Below, piece by piece: positions 16,590-25,793 of a DNA stretch of 64,000 bases. The stretch is from positions 372,001-436,000 of the forward strand of contig NZ_AUIG01000001.1 in NCBI RefSeq assembly GCF_000423585.1, in the 5' to 3' direction. Source of the DNA: Salinimicrobium xinjiangense DSM 19287. GTDB lineage: Bacteria > Bacteroidota > Bacteroidia > Flavobacteriales > Flavobacteriaceae. The position numbers and the translations under genes are program-made. The notes below the pieces were generated by a model. That model worked only from the letters and a program-made list of their open reading frames with translations. It had not been told where the DNA came from and ran no database searches. Each line of letters begins with the position of its first letter. Position 1 is the stretch's first letter.

Positions 16590-17353
16590 TGACACTAAAG
16601 GAACTAAAGGAATTTCTTGATTTTAAGGTGGAGCAGTATAATACGCCCGAATTTATTGAAACTGATCCGGTGCAGATCCCGCATCTTTTTAGCAGGAAGG
16701 AAGATATCGAAATTGCAGGTTTTCTTACCGCTACGATCTCCTGGGGAAACCGGAAGAGCATTCTTAAAAATTCAAATTTGCTGATGGACCTGCTGGACCA
16801 TGCTCCCTATGAATTTGTCATGCAACATACAGAGACCGATCTCGAGAGACTGGGGAATTTTGTCCACCGCACCTTCAACGGGAGAGATCTACAGTATTTT
16901 ATTAAAGCTTTCAGGAACATTTACAAAGAACACAACGGCCCGGAAAGCATCTTTAGTAATTATTCACATAAAGATAGCTTACAGCCTGCTATTCATGAGT
17001 TTAAAAAAATATTTTTCGAATTACCCCACGAAAAGAGAACTGAAAAGCATGTGAGTGATCCTTTTAAAAATTCTGCTGCCAAAAGGATCAACATGTACCT
17101 GCGATGGATGATTAGAAATGATAAGAATAATGTAGATCTTGGAATTTGGGAAAGCTTGTCCTCAGCTCAACTCAGCTGTCCGTTAGATGTACATTCAGGA
17201 AATGTGGCTAGGAAATTAGGTTTACTTAAACGAAAGCAGAATGATGCAAAGGCGCTGCAGGAATTAGATCGGGCTCTCAGAAAGATGGATCCTGTGGATC
17301 CGGTCAAGTACGACTTTGCACTATTTGGACTGGGCGTTTTTGAAGATTATTGA
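16589..17353 (+). CDS. TIGR02757 family protein
   Basis: A 254-residue, soluble, helix-rich protein. It matches TIGR02757 by features I recall: DPVQIPHLFSRKEDIEIAGF near residue 25, ATISWGNRKSILKN, FVHRTFNGRDLQYF, and the C-terminal block KRINMYLRWMIRNDKN followed by CPLDVHSGNVARKLGLL and DPVKYDFALFGLGV. The last blocks look like a helix-hairpin-helix DNA-glycosylase-like fold (D of PLDVH), which may suggest nucleic-acid binding. No function is proved. The start codon lies inside a heptamer repeat. Confidence 0.8.
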   Translation: MTLKELKEFLDFKVEQYNTPEFIETDPVQIPHLFSRKEDIEIAGFLTATISWGNRKSILKNSNLLMDLLDHAPYEFVMQHTETDLERLGNFVHRTFNGRDLQYFIKAFRNIYKEHNGPESIFSNYSHKDSLQPAIHEFKKIFFELPHEKRTEKHVSDPFKNSAAKRINMYLRWMIRNDKNNVDLGIWESLSSAQLSCPLDVHSGNVARKLGLLKRKQNDAKALQELDRALRKMDPVDPVKYDFALFGLGVFEDY

Positions 17354-17448
17354 AACTGTTGTAGGAACTTTCCTAAATAATTTCAGATAAAATTCAGTTT
17401 TATTAGAGACAATTAATATCTTTAACTATCTCTAAGGTGCTAAAAAAT

Positions 17449-18627
17449 ATGCCTCAACCGCAGATCCAGAATAGTGAAAGCCGGCAACATCCTGCCCCGG
17501 AGGAATTTCATATTCTAAAAACTTCTTCAGAGACTGATTTTTCTGACTTGCTTTTCCTTTGCGCAGAAGCAGTATATGCCCCTGTAGTTGCATTGGTCAT
17601 TGTGGAAAGCGGGAACAGCTGGATCAAAGCAAGTTATGGGATATCACCTGAAGCAGTACCTGATGATGAAGAATTTTGGAACCAGATCCTGGAACAGGAC
17701 GGAATTGTAAGTTTTACCAGGCAAGAGCTGGAGGAATTAAACAGAGGATTTGAAGGTTTAATTGGCGTTCCCCTTGAAACGCTTTCAGGAGAAAAACTGG
17801 GATTAGTTGCCATATTTAATCCTAAAGAAACTGAATTATCAAATAATCAACAGCGTTCTTTAAAAATTCTGGTGAACCAGATCCTTAGTGTTATCGTGTT
17901 TCGCAAGCAGAATAACCAATACCAGCGAATGCAGCAGGATCTTGAACAGCGTTACAAAGAACTTGAGCGATTTGCCAGTGTCGTATCGCACGATATTAAA
18001 TCTCCTCTTGCCAATATTATTTCCCTGGTAGATCTTTTAAAGGAGGAAAATCAGGACAACTTTGATGAAGAAACTCAGCAATACATAGAATTTCTTTCAC
18101 AGGCCTCTCACAGTCTTCGTACGTATGTCGACGGTTTGCTTGTTTTTTACCGGAGTGAAAGAATTTTGGAAAAAGAAGAAGAAGATGTGGATCTAAAGAC
18201 CTTCTTCGGAAACCTTACCAATTTGTTCACTGTAGATCCCGGGGTGACGATAATTTATCCGGAACAGGGAACCCTGAAAAAGGTAAACAAGGCTGCTCTT
18301 ACTCAGATTTTCATGAATCTTATTAGTAACGCCCTTAAATACAATAATAAGGATGAGCGGCAGGTGAATATTGATTTTCAGGCATCCGAAGATTTTTATG
18401 AATTTGAAGTGATAGATAACGGCAACGGAATACCCCGGGAAAATTTTGAAAAGATATTCGACCTCTTCACTACCCTTGATCTCAATGATCGGGATGGGAA
18501 TCCCGGGAGCGGGATTGGTCTCGCCACAGTGAAGAAATTACTCAATCATATGGGCGGTGACATCCAGATCGAATCTGAGCCGGGTGTTGGCAGTAATTTT
18601 AAATTTCAAATCAAAAGGTCTTGCTAA
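17449..18627 (+). CDS. Sensor histidine kinase with GAF-like domain
   Basis: A cytosolic kinase of about 392 residues. The N-terminal 150 residues form a GAF-like sensor (LCAEAVYAPVVALVIVESG, SYGISPEAVPDDEEFW, IGVPLETLSGEKLGLVAIFNP). A short coiled coil (about 155-180) leads to the H box FASVVSHDIKSPL, then the ATPase domain with N box FMNLISNALKYN, G1 VIDNGNGIP, and G2 GSGIGLATVKKLLNHMGG. There are no transmembrane spans and no receiver domain, and no response regulator is adjacent. The ATG at 17449 is preferred over a GTG four codons upstream. The signal is unknown. Confidence 0.88.
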   Translation: MPQPQIQNSESRQHPAPEEFHILKTSSETDFSDLLFLCAEAVYAPVVALVIVESGNSWIKASYGISPEAVPDDEEFWNQILEQDGIVSFTRQELEELNRGFEGLIGVPLETLSGEKLGLVAIFNPKETELSNNQQRSLKILVNQILSVIVFRKQNNQYQRMQQDLEQRYKELERFASVVSHDIKSPLANIISLVDLLKEENQDNFDEETQQYIEFLSQASHSLRTYVDGLLVFYRSERILEKEEEDVDLKTFFGNLTNLFTVDPGVTIIYPEQGTLKKVNKAALTQIFMNLISNALKYNNKDERQVNIDFQASEDFYEFEVIDNGNGIPRENFEKIFDLFTTLDLNDRDGNPGSGIGLATVKKLLNHMGGDIQIESEPGVGSNFKFQIKRSC

Positions 18628-18663
18628 GACCTTTTTTTATATTTGATAAATTAATGCCCACGC

Positions 18664-20586
18664 ATGTATTTTAAATATCCTGAACTTCTCTACGCACTTT
18701 TTTTACTGGTGATCCCTGTGCTGGTTCACCTGTTCCAGTTGAGAAAATTCCGGACGACCGAATTTACCAATGTAAAATTTCTGAAAAAGGCTGTTTTACA
18801 AACCCGTAAGAGTTCCCGCTTAAAGAAATTTCTTATTCTATGTACCCGGCTGCTGCTTCTGGCCTGCCTTATCATTGCTTTTGCCCAACCCTACTTCCCT
18901 CCTGCTTCAGGTGAAGTGAGTGAGGTTAAAAATGTAATCTACCTGGATAATTCCTATAGCATGCAGGCGAAAGGTTCAAAAGGTATCCTGCTAAGGAGAA
19001 GCATACAGGACCTGTTGGAGAATGTTCCGGAGGAGGAAACGCTGAGCCTTTTTACTAATGAAGAGGAATTTCGGGATATTTCCAGAGCTTTCCTTCGCGA
19101 AAGGCTGCAAAACATAAATTATTCCTCCACCCAGTTGCCCTGGGACATTATCCGGCTTAAAGCTCAAAATCTATTTGGAAGTGGTGACGGTCAAAAGAAT
19201 TTTATAGCCATTTCAGATTTCCAGCATATAGGGGACTCCGTATCCCCGGTAGCCGGTGATGTGTCCACATTTCTTGTACAGTTGGAGCCGGAGAGAAACT
19301 ACAATATAACTGTAGACACTGCTTTTGTCTCCTCCCGCAGTGTGGATGAAATTGTTCTTAATGTTGGGATCTCCGTCTCCGGTGAAATTAATGAGGATGT
19401 TTCAATTGGACTTTACGATCAAAACCGGTTATTGGCAAGGAAAACTATCGAACTGGAAGAGAATCTAAAAGGCAAGGCCAGCTTTAGTTTTGCTTCAAGA
19501 GCCCTTCCTTTTGGAAAGATTAGTGTCGATGACAATTCATTACAATTCGACAACCAGCTTTACTTCAGTATTAATGAAGCCCCGCCTGTAAAGGTCATTG
19601 TCATAGGAGATAAGGAAGCAGGTTTCCTCGAGCGTATTTATTCTGCTCCTGAATTTTCCATGCAGATATTTCCCGAAGATAATGTAGACTTTAATCAACT
19701 GGCCCAGGCAAACCTCGTTATAATCAATGAACTGAACAGGATTCCTTTTTCTTTAGTGACGAATCTTAAACAGCTTATAGAGGAACAGGTGTTTCTGGTA
19801 GTAATACCCGGAGAAGATATTAACCTTTTAGAATATAATACGCTCTTTCAAAACCTGGGATTACCGTCTTTTACCGCCAAAACCGGGGAAGAAAAGCTAA
19901 TCACAGAAATTGTTTTTGAGCATCCTCTCTACCGGGATGTATTTAACGAACGGGTTACTAATTTTGAATATCCCAGGGTGCAATCTTCCTACGCAGTAAA
20001 TCAACAGGTTTCGGGAATTCTTCGATATGAAAACGGAGAGCCGTTCCTTTTTGAACAGAAAAATATTTTCGCTTTCACGGCTCCCTTGCAAAGAGCTAAT
20101 TCTAATTTTAAAGGTGCGCCTTTAATCGTGCCGACTTTTTACAACATAGGTAATCTCGCAATTTCCCCTCCAGACCTCTACTATTCCCTTGGAGTTCCAC
20201 AGGAGATAAACATCCAGGCAAATCTTCAGAAGGATGAGATCCTTAATTTATCTTCTCCTGAAACAAATTATATTCCGCAGCAACAAAGTTTCCAGAATAA
20301 GGTCCGGCTTTTTCTGGAAGGTCTGCCGGAAAAAGAAGGACATTACCGGGTACTGCAGGATTCCACCAGCTTGAGAGCTCTTAGTTTCAATATTGACCGC
20401 AAGGAAAGTCAGCCGGTGAGCAGTGATCTTGCTGAACAGGAAAGAGTTAAGATTTTCTCCTCGGTTCCCGAAGTCTTTTCTCAAATTAAATCGGCCAATG
20501 AAGTTGACAGCCTTTGGAAATGGTTTGTTATTTTTGCCTTGATCTTCCTTATAACTGAAATGCTTATTCTAAAATTCCTCAAATGA
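18664..20586 (+). CDS. BatA-like (aerotolerance N-terminal) membrane protein
   Basis: A 640-residue protein starting with the BatA N-terminal module: MYFKYPELLYALFLLVIPVLVHLFQLRKF, a second hydrophobic span after a basic loop (LLLLACLIIAFAQPYF), then a von Willebrand A-like region (VIYLDNSYSM, with the D-x-S-x-S-type metal site modified) and a large periplasmic part. The last 25 residues form another transmembrane span (WFVIFALIFLITEMLILKFL). Bat proteins are linked to oxidative-stress tolerance and envelope assembly in Bacteroidota. It overlaps the next gene by 4 bp (ATGA), so translation is coupled. Confidence 0.8.
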   Translation: MYFKYPELLYALFLLVIPVLVHLFQLRKFRTTEFTNVKFLKKAVLQTRKSSRLKKFLILCTRLLLLACLIIAFAQPYFPPASGEVSEVKNVIYLDNSYSMQAKGSKGILLRRSIQDLLENVPEEETLSLFTNEEEFRDISRAFLRERLQNINYSSTQLPWDIIRLKAQNLFGSGDGQKNFIAISDFQHIGDSVSPVAGDVSTFLVQLEPERNYNITVDTAFVSSRSVDEIVLNVGISVSGEINEDVSIGLYDQNRLLARKTIELEENLKGKASFSFASRALPFGKISVDDNSLQFDNQLYFSINEAPPVKVIVIGDKEAGFLERIYSAPEFSMQIFPEDNVDFNQLAQANLVIINELNRIPFSLVTNLKQLIEEQVFLVVIPGEDINLLEYNTLFQNLGLPSFTAKTGEEKLITEIVFEHPLYRDVFNERVTNFEYPRVQSSYAVNQQVSGILRYENGEPFLFEQKNIFAFTAPLQRANSNFKGAPLIVPTFYNIGNLAISPPDLYYSLGVPQEINIQANLQKDEILNLSSPETNYIPQQQSFQNKVRLFLEGLPEKEGHYRVLQDSTSLRALSFNIDRKESQPVSSDLAEQERVKIFSSVPEVFSQIKSANEVDSLWKWFVIFALIFLITEMLILKFLK

Positions 20587-21836
20587 AAATACTGGTAAAG
20601 TCTGCCAAGATCATTGATAACGAAAGTCCGTTCAACAACAAAGTAATGGATATCCTGGTAGAAAACGGAACTATAAAAGAAATTGCTCCGGTGATCAGGC
20701 TCAAGAAAGTTGATCTCGAGATTTCAAGGGAAAATCTTCATGTTTCGCAGGGTTGGTTTGATAGCAGTGTGAATTTTGGGGAGCCGGGATATGAAGAAAG
20801 GGAGACCCTGGAAAATGGATTGAGAACTGCAGGTTGCAGCGGATTTACAACTATTGCTCTAAATCCCGGAAATGATCCTGTAACCGACAATAAAGGAGCA
20901 GTGAGCTTTCTGCAGAATAAAGCCGACAAGCAGCCTGTGTCATTACTGCCCATAGGTGCTCTTACCAGAAAAAGCGAGGGTGCAGAGATGGCCGAACTTT
21001 ACGATATGCAACAGGCAGGTGCAGTCGCATTTGGAGATTATAAGAAAGCTGTAGCTAATCCAAACATGCTTAAAATTGCCTTGCAGTACACCCGGAACTT
21101 TGATGGATTGGTAATGTCCTTTCCTCAAGAGAACAAAATAGCAGGAGCCGGGCAGGTGAACGAACACGAACGTAGCACACTTCTGGGCCTTAAAGGTATT
21201 CCGGCCCTGGCTGAAGAGCTTCATATTACCCGCGATCTTTTTATTCTTGAATATACAGGAGGAAAACTTCACATACCAACCATTTCCACAGCAAAATCTG
21301 TAGAAATCATTAGAGAAGCAAAAGAAAGAGGGCTTGACGTAACATGCAGCGTCGCCATTCACAACCTGTTCTTTACAGATGAACTGTTACATGAATTTGA
21401 CACCAATGCCAAGGTGCTACCTCCCTTACGGACTAAGGCAGATACTAAAGCCCTGATTGCGGGCTTAAAGGATGGTACTATTGATATGGTTACTTCAGAT
21501 CATTCTCCCATAGATCAGGAGCATAAAAAAGTAGAGTTTGATAATGCCCTTTTTGGGACCCTTGGATTAGAGTCGGCTTTAGGGGCTTTGCTACAGCTGT
21601 TTTCTGTCAAAACCGCTGTGAGACTATTGACTTCGGGAAAGAGCAGATTTAACCTTAGCGATACAGTTATTGATGAAGGATACCCTGCCAACTTCAGCTT
21701 TTTCGATCCCGATAAAGAATATACCTTTCAAAAAGAGCATATCCTCAGCACCTCTAAAAACAGCCTTTTTCTTGGGAAGAGTTTAAAAGGACAGGTTTAT
21801 GGTGTTCTTGTAGGAGAGGAATTTTTAGCATCCTGA
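20583..21836 (+). CDS. Dihydroorotase-like protein, probably catalytically inactive
   Basis: A 417-residue amidohydrolase-fold protein aligned to class I dihydroorotase throughout (EPGYEERETLENGLRTAGCSGFTT, LPPLRTKADTKAL, TSDHSPID, GLESALGAL). Key metal ligands are missing: the HxH of the first strand reads SVNF, the HxED histidine region reads SFPQEN, and the final DHxPH reads DHSPID with only DH kept. One histidine remains in SVAIHNL. It may therefore be a structural partner of aspartate transcarbamoylase, as known for PyrC' of Pseudomonas. The family label dihydroorotase should not be taken as activity. Coupled to the BatA-like gene. Confidence 0.75.
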   Translation: MKILVKSAKIIDNESPFNNKVMDILVENGTIKEIAPVIRLKKVDLEISRENLHVSQGWFDSSVNFGEPGYEERETLENGLRTAGCSGFTTIALNPGNDPVTDNKGAVSFLQNKADKQPVSLLPIGALTRKSEGAEMAELYDMQQAGAVAFGDYKKAVANPNMLKIALQYTRNFDGLVMSFPQENKIAGAGQVNEHERSTLLGLKGIPALAEELHITRDLFILEYTGGKLHIPTISTAKSVEIIREAKERGLDVTCSVAIHNLFFTDELLHEFDTNAKVLPPLRTKADTKALIAGLKDGTIDMVTSDHSPIDQEHKKVEFDNALFGTLGLESALGALLQLFSVKTAVRLLTSGKSRFNLSDTVIDEGYPANFSFFDPDKEYTFQKEHILSTSKNSLFLGKSLKGQVYGVLVGEEFLAS

Positions 21837-21889
21837 ATCAGGTGAAAACCACTAAATTTCCGTTAATTTTGTAATTAAATATTTTGAAC

Positions 21890-22216
21890 ATGGAAAGCGT
21901 AGCTAATCAGGGAAAAACTGCAGCTATTGTTGCATATCTTACCATTATAGGGACTATAATTGCATATTTTATCAATAATGACACAAAAAATCCTTTTGCC
22001 TCTTTCCATATAAGGCAGGCATTGGGGATTCACATTACCTTTTACCTGCTCGGGATACTCGTTTCGTGGTTTGATACCTGGTTAATTTCGGCTCCTTTTT
22101 ATCTGTTTATAATAATTTTATGGGGCTACGGGCTTATTGCTGCTATACAAGGTGAAAGAAACGAAGTTCCAATCTTAGGTAGACAATTTCAAAACTGGTT
22201 TAGTACAATTAATTAA
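21890..22216 (+). CDS. Small four-helix membrane protein, DUF4870-like
   Basis: About 108 residues with three or four hydrophobic spans: AAIVAYLTIIGTIIAYFI, then the loop NNDTKNPFASFHIRQALGI, then FYLLGILVSWF and FYLFIIILWGYGLIAAIQG. The F-A-x-FH-x-RQ(A/S) loop is the hallmark of DUF4870/Tic20-like small membrane proteins. Function unknown. The ATG at 21890 (MESVANQ) is chosen instead of a TTG two codons earlier. Its stop overlaps the start of the esterase by one base. Confidence 0.7.
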   Translation: MESVANQGKTAAIVAYLTIIGTIIAYFINNDTKNPFASFHIRQALGIHITFYLLGILVSWFDTWLISAPFYLFIIILWGYGLIAAIQGERNEVPILGRQFQNWFSTIN

Positions 22217-22878
22217 TGAATACAGAAACATTCTCATTATACCATTTAATAAGAAAACCCAAAAGACCTGTAGAAAAGGCTCCTTTATTGATCATGTTAC
22301 ATGGTTACGGGAGTAATGAAGAGGATCTTTTTTCTTTTGCAGAAGAACTACCCGATGAACTTTTTATCATTTCGGTGAGGGCTCCCTATCCAATGCCGCC
22401 TTACGGCAATGCCTGGTATGCCATACATTGGGATGGAAGTGCCAATGGAAAGTTCAGTGATGATAATCAGGCAGTGATCTCAAGGGAAAAAATCCTTCAG
22501 TTTCTTGATGAAGTACTGGAAAATTATCCGGTAGATCCTGATAATGTAACCTTGGTAGGATTTAGCCAGGGCTGTATTTTAAGTTTTGCCGTGGCGCTGT
22601 CTTATCCGGAGAGAATCAAAAATGTTATTGGCCTCAGCGGTTATATCAATAAAGACATCCTGAAAGAAGGGTATGAAAATGGAGATTTTTCAGAGCTTTC
22701 GGTTTATAGTTCGCATGGAACAGTAGACCAGGTGATCCCGGTCGCCTGGGCAAGAATGACAAAGCCATTTCTGGATTCTTTAGGCATAGAAAATACCTTT
22801 TCAGAATTCCCCGTGGGCCATGGAGTTGCGCCTCAAAATTTCAGGGAGCTGAAAAAATGGCTGGAAGAGCACCTCTAG
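22216..22878 (+). CDS. Phospholipase/carboxylesterase family alpha/beta hydrolase
   Basis: A 220-residue cytosolic serine hydrolase. The oxyanion-side HGYGSNEEDLF, nucleophile elbow GFSQGCILS (Ser near residue 119), acid in DQVIPVAWA and catalytic His in FPVGHGVAP are all present and in order. This matches the small carboxylesterase group (E. coli YpfH and eukaryotic acyl-protein thioesterases). Substrates are short acyl esters. Translation is coupled to the upstream membrane protein; its stop overlaps the end of the convergent gene by 4 bp. Confidence 0.88.
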   Translation: MNTETFSLYHLIRKPKRPVEKAPLLIMLHGYGSNEEDLFSFAEELPDELFIISVRAPYPMPPYGNAWYAIHWDGSANGKFSDDNQAVISREKILQFLDEVLENYPVDPDNVTLVGFSQGCILSFAVALSYPERIKNVIGLSGYINKDILKEGYENGDFSELSVYSSHGTVDQVIPVAWARMTKPFLDSLGIENTFSEFPVGHGVAPQNFRELKKWLEEHL

Positions 22879-23372
22879 TTGTTGGGGTAGAGCAAAGCTT
22901 TTTCTGTAAAAACTTCGATTTCCCCTTCATCATCGATCTCGTAACTAATGAAAAGATCCCCCCAGTAGGAGCCATCGGTATAACTGGCTACTGCCCACTT
23001 GTGGTTTAAAAGCTTTACTTTATTGATCCTGAAAGGGCCGGCCATACCTTCATAGGGAATGAGTTCATTATCTGCCTCTGCCCTGTTTCGGCTTATGAGG
23101 GCATCCTCGACTTTATTGATTATATCTACAGGATCAAATCCTCTGTTTTCAAGATAAGTAAGTGCTTCTTCGTTTGTGACAAGGGAAAAAGTATCTTCAG
23201 GAAGGTCAGCTTCAGAAGGGTACACCGGCTTATTCTTTTGCTCCTCCAGTTGCTCTTTCAGAGCACTTATCTCTTTATCTTTTGAGGCCACCAGTCTTGA
23301 TCCATTCGCATAAAAAACCACAGCAAGTAATACTGTGAAAACGAACAAATACATTAAAAAACTTTTACGCAT
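22875..23372 (-). CDS. Membrane-anchored protein with coiled coil, unknown function
   Basis: A 165-residue protein with a single N-terminal transmembrane span (LMYLFVFTVLLAVVFYANG), a short coiled coil (about residues 30-48, SKDKEISALKEQLEEQK) and a soluble periplasmic domain with strands near the end (HKWAVASYTDGSYWGDLFISYEI). The domain is acidic and not recognised. It abuts the MBL-hydrolase gene (start 1 bp after that gene's stop), so the two are likely one operon. Confidence 0.6.
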   Translation of the reverse strand: MRKSFLMYLFVFTVLLAVVFYANGSRLVASKDKEISALKEQLEEQKNKPVYPSEADLPEDTFSLVTNEEALTYLENRGFDPVDIINKVEDALISRNRAEADNELIPYEGMAGPFRINKVKLLNHKWAVASYTDGSYWGDLFISYEIDDEGEIEVFTEKALLYPNN

Positions 23373-24134
23373 TTAGATTTCTATTTGAAGATTATCATAA
23401 GCCAGAAAAATATTTTCGGGTAATTCTGCCTGCACTTCGTCGTGAAATCCCAAATGGTGGCTTATGTGAGTGATGTACGCCCTGTCCGGACCTATTTTTT
23501 GAATGAACTTAATTGCTTCGTCGAGGCTAAGGTGTGAATGATGCTGTTCCTTGCGAAGCGCGTTGATCACCAGCACATCAACTCCCTTCAGTTTTTCGGC
23601 TTCTTCCTCTTCAATGGTTTTGGCATCTGTGATATAAGCAAAATCCCTGATCCTGAAACCATAGACCTGAACTCTGTTATGCATGACATTCACAGGAAGT
23701 ACATTGATTCCCTTCACCGTAAATGTTTTATTCTCGATAGGATGTTCCTGCACACTGGGAGCTCCCGGATATTTATTTTCTGAAGCGAAAATATAACCAA
23801 ACCGCTTTTGCAGTGATTCCAGTACCCTGGGATGTGCATACAAGGGAATATCACCCTGCCTGAAAAAATAAGGTCTTATATCATCAAGACCTATAGTATG
23901 ATCATTATGCTCATGAGTGTACAAAATTGCATCTACACGTTGTACTCCATTGGCCAACATCTGTTGCCTGAAGTCGGGACCACAGTCTATAAGAATATTG
24001 AGTCCGTCAACCTCAATAAGGGCTGAAACCCGGAGTCTTTTATCTTTAGGATTTTCGCTAAGGCATACCGGGTGATCACTACCAATTACGGGGATACCCT
24101 GAGATGTTCCTGTACCTAAAAATGTTACTTTCAA
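23373..24134 (-). CDS. MBL-fold metallo-hydrolase, PhnP-like
   Basis: A cytosolic metallo-beta-lactamase-fold hydrolase with MKVTFLGTGTSQG at the start, the metal motif THEHNDHTIGLDD, and further ligands in VNVMHNRVQ, YITDAKT and THISHHLG. This set fits PhnP-type phosphodiesterases and related cyclic-phosphate or quorum hydrolases. A TTG start at 24134 places the protein exactly at the conserved N-terminus; a GTG at 24152 would add six residues. The cofactor is probably two metal ions. Co-transcribed with the membrane-anchored gene that follows it. Confidence 0.82.
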   Translation of the reverse strand: MKVTFLGTGTSQGIPVIGSDHPVCLSENPKDKRLRVSALIEVDGLNILIDCGPDFRQQMLANGVQRVDAILYTHEHNDHTIGLDDIRPYFFRQGDIPLYAHPRVLESLQKRFGYIFASENKYPGAPSVQEHPIENKTFTVKGINVLPVNVMHNRVQVYGFRIRDFAYITDAKTIEEEEAEKLKGVDVLVINALRKEQHHSHLSLDEAIKFIQKIGPDRAYITHISHHLGFHDEVQAELPENIFLAYDNLQIEI

Positions 24135-24171
24135 AGCTCTTAATTTTACCACAAAACTAAGTATTATTTTT

Positions 24172-24200
24172 TTGTTTGGCCCCGCATTTTAGTACCTTTG
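24172..24200 (+). promoter_or_regulatory. Promoter for the 484-aa unknown protein
   Basis: TTG at 24172-24174, 18-nt spacer, TACCTTTG at 24193-24200. A second TTTG overlaps at 24175-24178. Confidence 0.6.
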
Positions 24201-24210
24201 ACTACAAATT

Positions 24211-24235
24211 ACGGCATTCCCAAAGAGGAATCCGT
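24211..24235 (+). other. Hairpin in 5' leader
   Basis: ACGG-C-ATTCC / GGAAT-CCGT pairs as 9 bp with one bulged C and a 6-nt loop. It lies between the predicted start site (about 24206) and the ATG at 24256. It might affect mRNA stability or translation; no riboswitch family is recognised. Confidence 0.4.
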
Positions 24236-24255
24236 TTTGCACAAAAAAAACAGCT

Positions 24256-25710
24256 ATGCCAATAACTATAATGGGTGACAGGGAGTTTGAAAATGTCCCG
24301 TCAATCAAGAGTAAAGCTTTAAGAATAAACCTGAATGAAAATATCTACGGTACATTTTCTGAAATTGGAGCCGGGCAGGAAACTGTAAGGAATTTCTTCA
24401 GGGCCGGTGGAGCTTCAGGAACTATAGCGAAAGCCATGAGTGCCTATGATAAGGACTTTAGTGACGCAATCTACGGTATAGAAGACGACAGAAGATATGT
24501 CACCGAAGAACGCCTGAAAAAAATGCTGAGTCACGAAACCAGCCTTATTGAGCAAAGGATCTCTCGTGAAAAACATCCCAATAAATTATTCTTCACCTAC
24601 GCCAATACAGTGGCGACAATCGACTTCGCTAAAAAGTATAAAGGTCATGGTTGGGTAGGTATTAAATATCAGGTACATCCCGAAGAAGAGTATAATGAGA
24701 TTCTTCTTCATATACGTTTTCATGAAAATGACGCACGCCTGCAACAAAATACTTTAGGAATACTTGGAGTAAACCTTATTTATGGAGCTTACTATAAATA
24801 TGATAATCCTAAAAAATTACTTCGTTATCTGTATGATCATATCGACAAGGACCAGATCGAGATCGACACGATAAACTTTTCAGGACCCCGGTTTGAAAAA
24901 GTGGACAACAGGTTGATGAGTCTGCAGCTGGTGAAAAATGGGATGACAGAAGCTGTAATGTTTGCTCCTGATGGAAATAATGTCTTACCTGCAAAGATCC
25001 TTTATAAAAAGAACATCCTGGCCCTTCGCGGAAGTTTTCGACCCGTGACTAAGGTGAACATGGAAATATATAAGCGCTCTCTCGAACTTTTCCTTAACGA
25101 GAACCGGGTTTCTGAAGAGAATACAGAAGTCATTTTCGAAATCACCCTTTCCAATCTTCGTGCAGAAGGGGAAATTGATGAGAGAGATTTCATGGATCGG
25201 GCAGAACTCCTTTGTTCCTTAGGCCAAACCGTGATGATCTCCAATTTCCAGGAATATTACAAAGTAGTTGAATACTTCTCGCAATATACCAAAGAACGAA
25301 TGGGACTGGCTATGGGTGTGAACAATCTGGTAGATATTTTCGATGAAAAATACTACAGGCATTTAAGTGGGGGAATCCTTGAAGCATTTGGAAAACTTTT
25401 CTTCAAAGACCTCAAGGTATACCTATATCCATTTAAGGATCGTGAAACCGGTGAAATTACAACCAGTGATAACCTAAAGGTACATCCCCGAATGAAGGAG
25501 CTGTACAAATTCTTTAAGTACAATGGTAAGGTTGTGGATATCACAGATTACGATCCGATAATTCTGGATATATTCTCCCGGGAAGTACTACAGATGATTG
25601 CTGAAGGTAAGGCAGGTTGGGAAGAAATGCTTCCTGAAAAAACCACAGCTATGATCAAGGAGCACGACCTTTTTAGTCATTATAAACAGAAGAGCGCTCA
25701 GAAAATATAA
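24256..25710 (+). CDS. Conserved-looking soluble protein, 484 aa, unknown function
   Basis: I do not recognise a defined domain. The protein has no signal peptide and no membrane span, so it is cytosolic. It is rich in charged residues and helix-strand alternation, with blocks such as FFRAGGASGTIAKAMSAYD near residue 48, DDRRYVTEERLKKML, FHENDARLQQNTLGILGVNL and MGLAMGVNNLVDIFDEKYY. Homologues I have seen carry misleading labels such as TonB-dependent receptor; the absence of a leader and barrel argues against that. It has its own good promoter and a leader hairpin, and ends before a long imperfect palindrome, so it is probably monocistronic. Confidence 0.5.
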   Translation: MPITIMGDREFENVPSIKSKALRINLNENIYGTFSEIGAGQETVRNFFRAGGASGTIAKAMSAYDKDFSDAIYGIEDDRRYVTEERLKKMLSHETSLIEQRISREKHPNKLFFTYANTVATIDFAKKYKGHGWVGIKYQVHPEEEYNEILLHIRFHENDARLQQNTLGILGVNLIYGAYYKYDNPKKLLRYLYDHIDKDQIEIDTINFSGPRFEKVDNRLMSLQLVKNGMTEAVMFAPDGNNVLPAKILYKKNILALRGSFRPVTKVNMEIYKRSLELFLNENRVSEENTEVIFEITLSNLRAEGEIDERDFMDRAELLCSLGQTVMISNFQEYYKVVEYFSQYTKERMGLAMGVNNLVDIFDEKYYRHLSGGILEAFGKLFFKDLKVYLYPFKDRETGEITTSDNLKVHPRMKELYKFFKYNGKVVDITDYDPIILDIFSREVLQMIAEGKAGWEEMLPEKTTAMIKEHDLFSHYKQKSAQKI

Positions 25711-25730
25711 TTTTCTTACCAAATTGTATC

Positions 25731-25793
25731 AAACCGTTTAGGTTGCTTCGGAAATCTTTTAATGATTCCAGAAAAAGCGAACTTAAACGGTTT
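25731..25793. repeat. Long imperfect palindrome between convergent genes
   Basis: The arms AAACCGTTTAGGTTGCT and AGCGAACTTAAACGGTTT pair over about 17 nt with a few mismatches. Inside them GGAAATC and GATTCC can extend the stem. The stop of the minus-strand gene lies in the right arm. It may be a bidirectional terminator or a REP-like unit. Confidence 0.5.
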
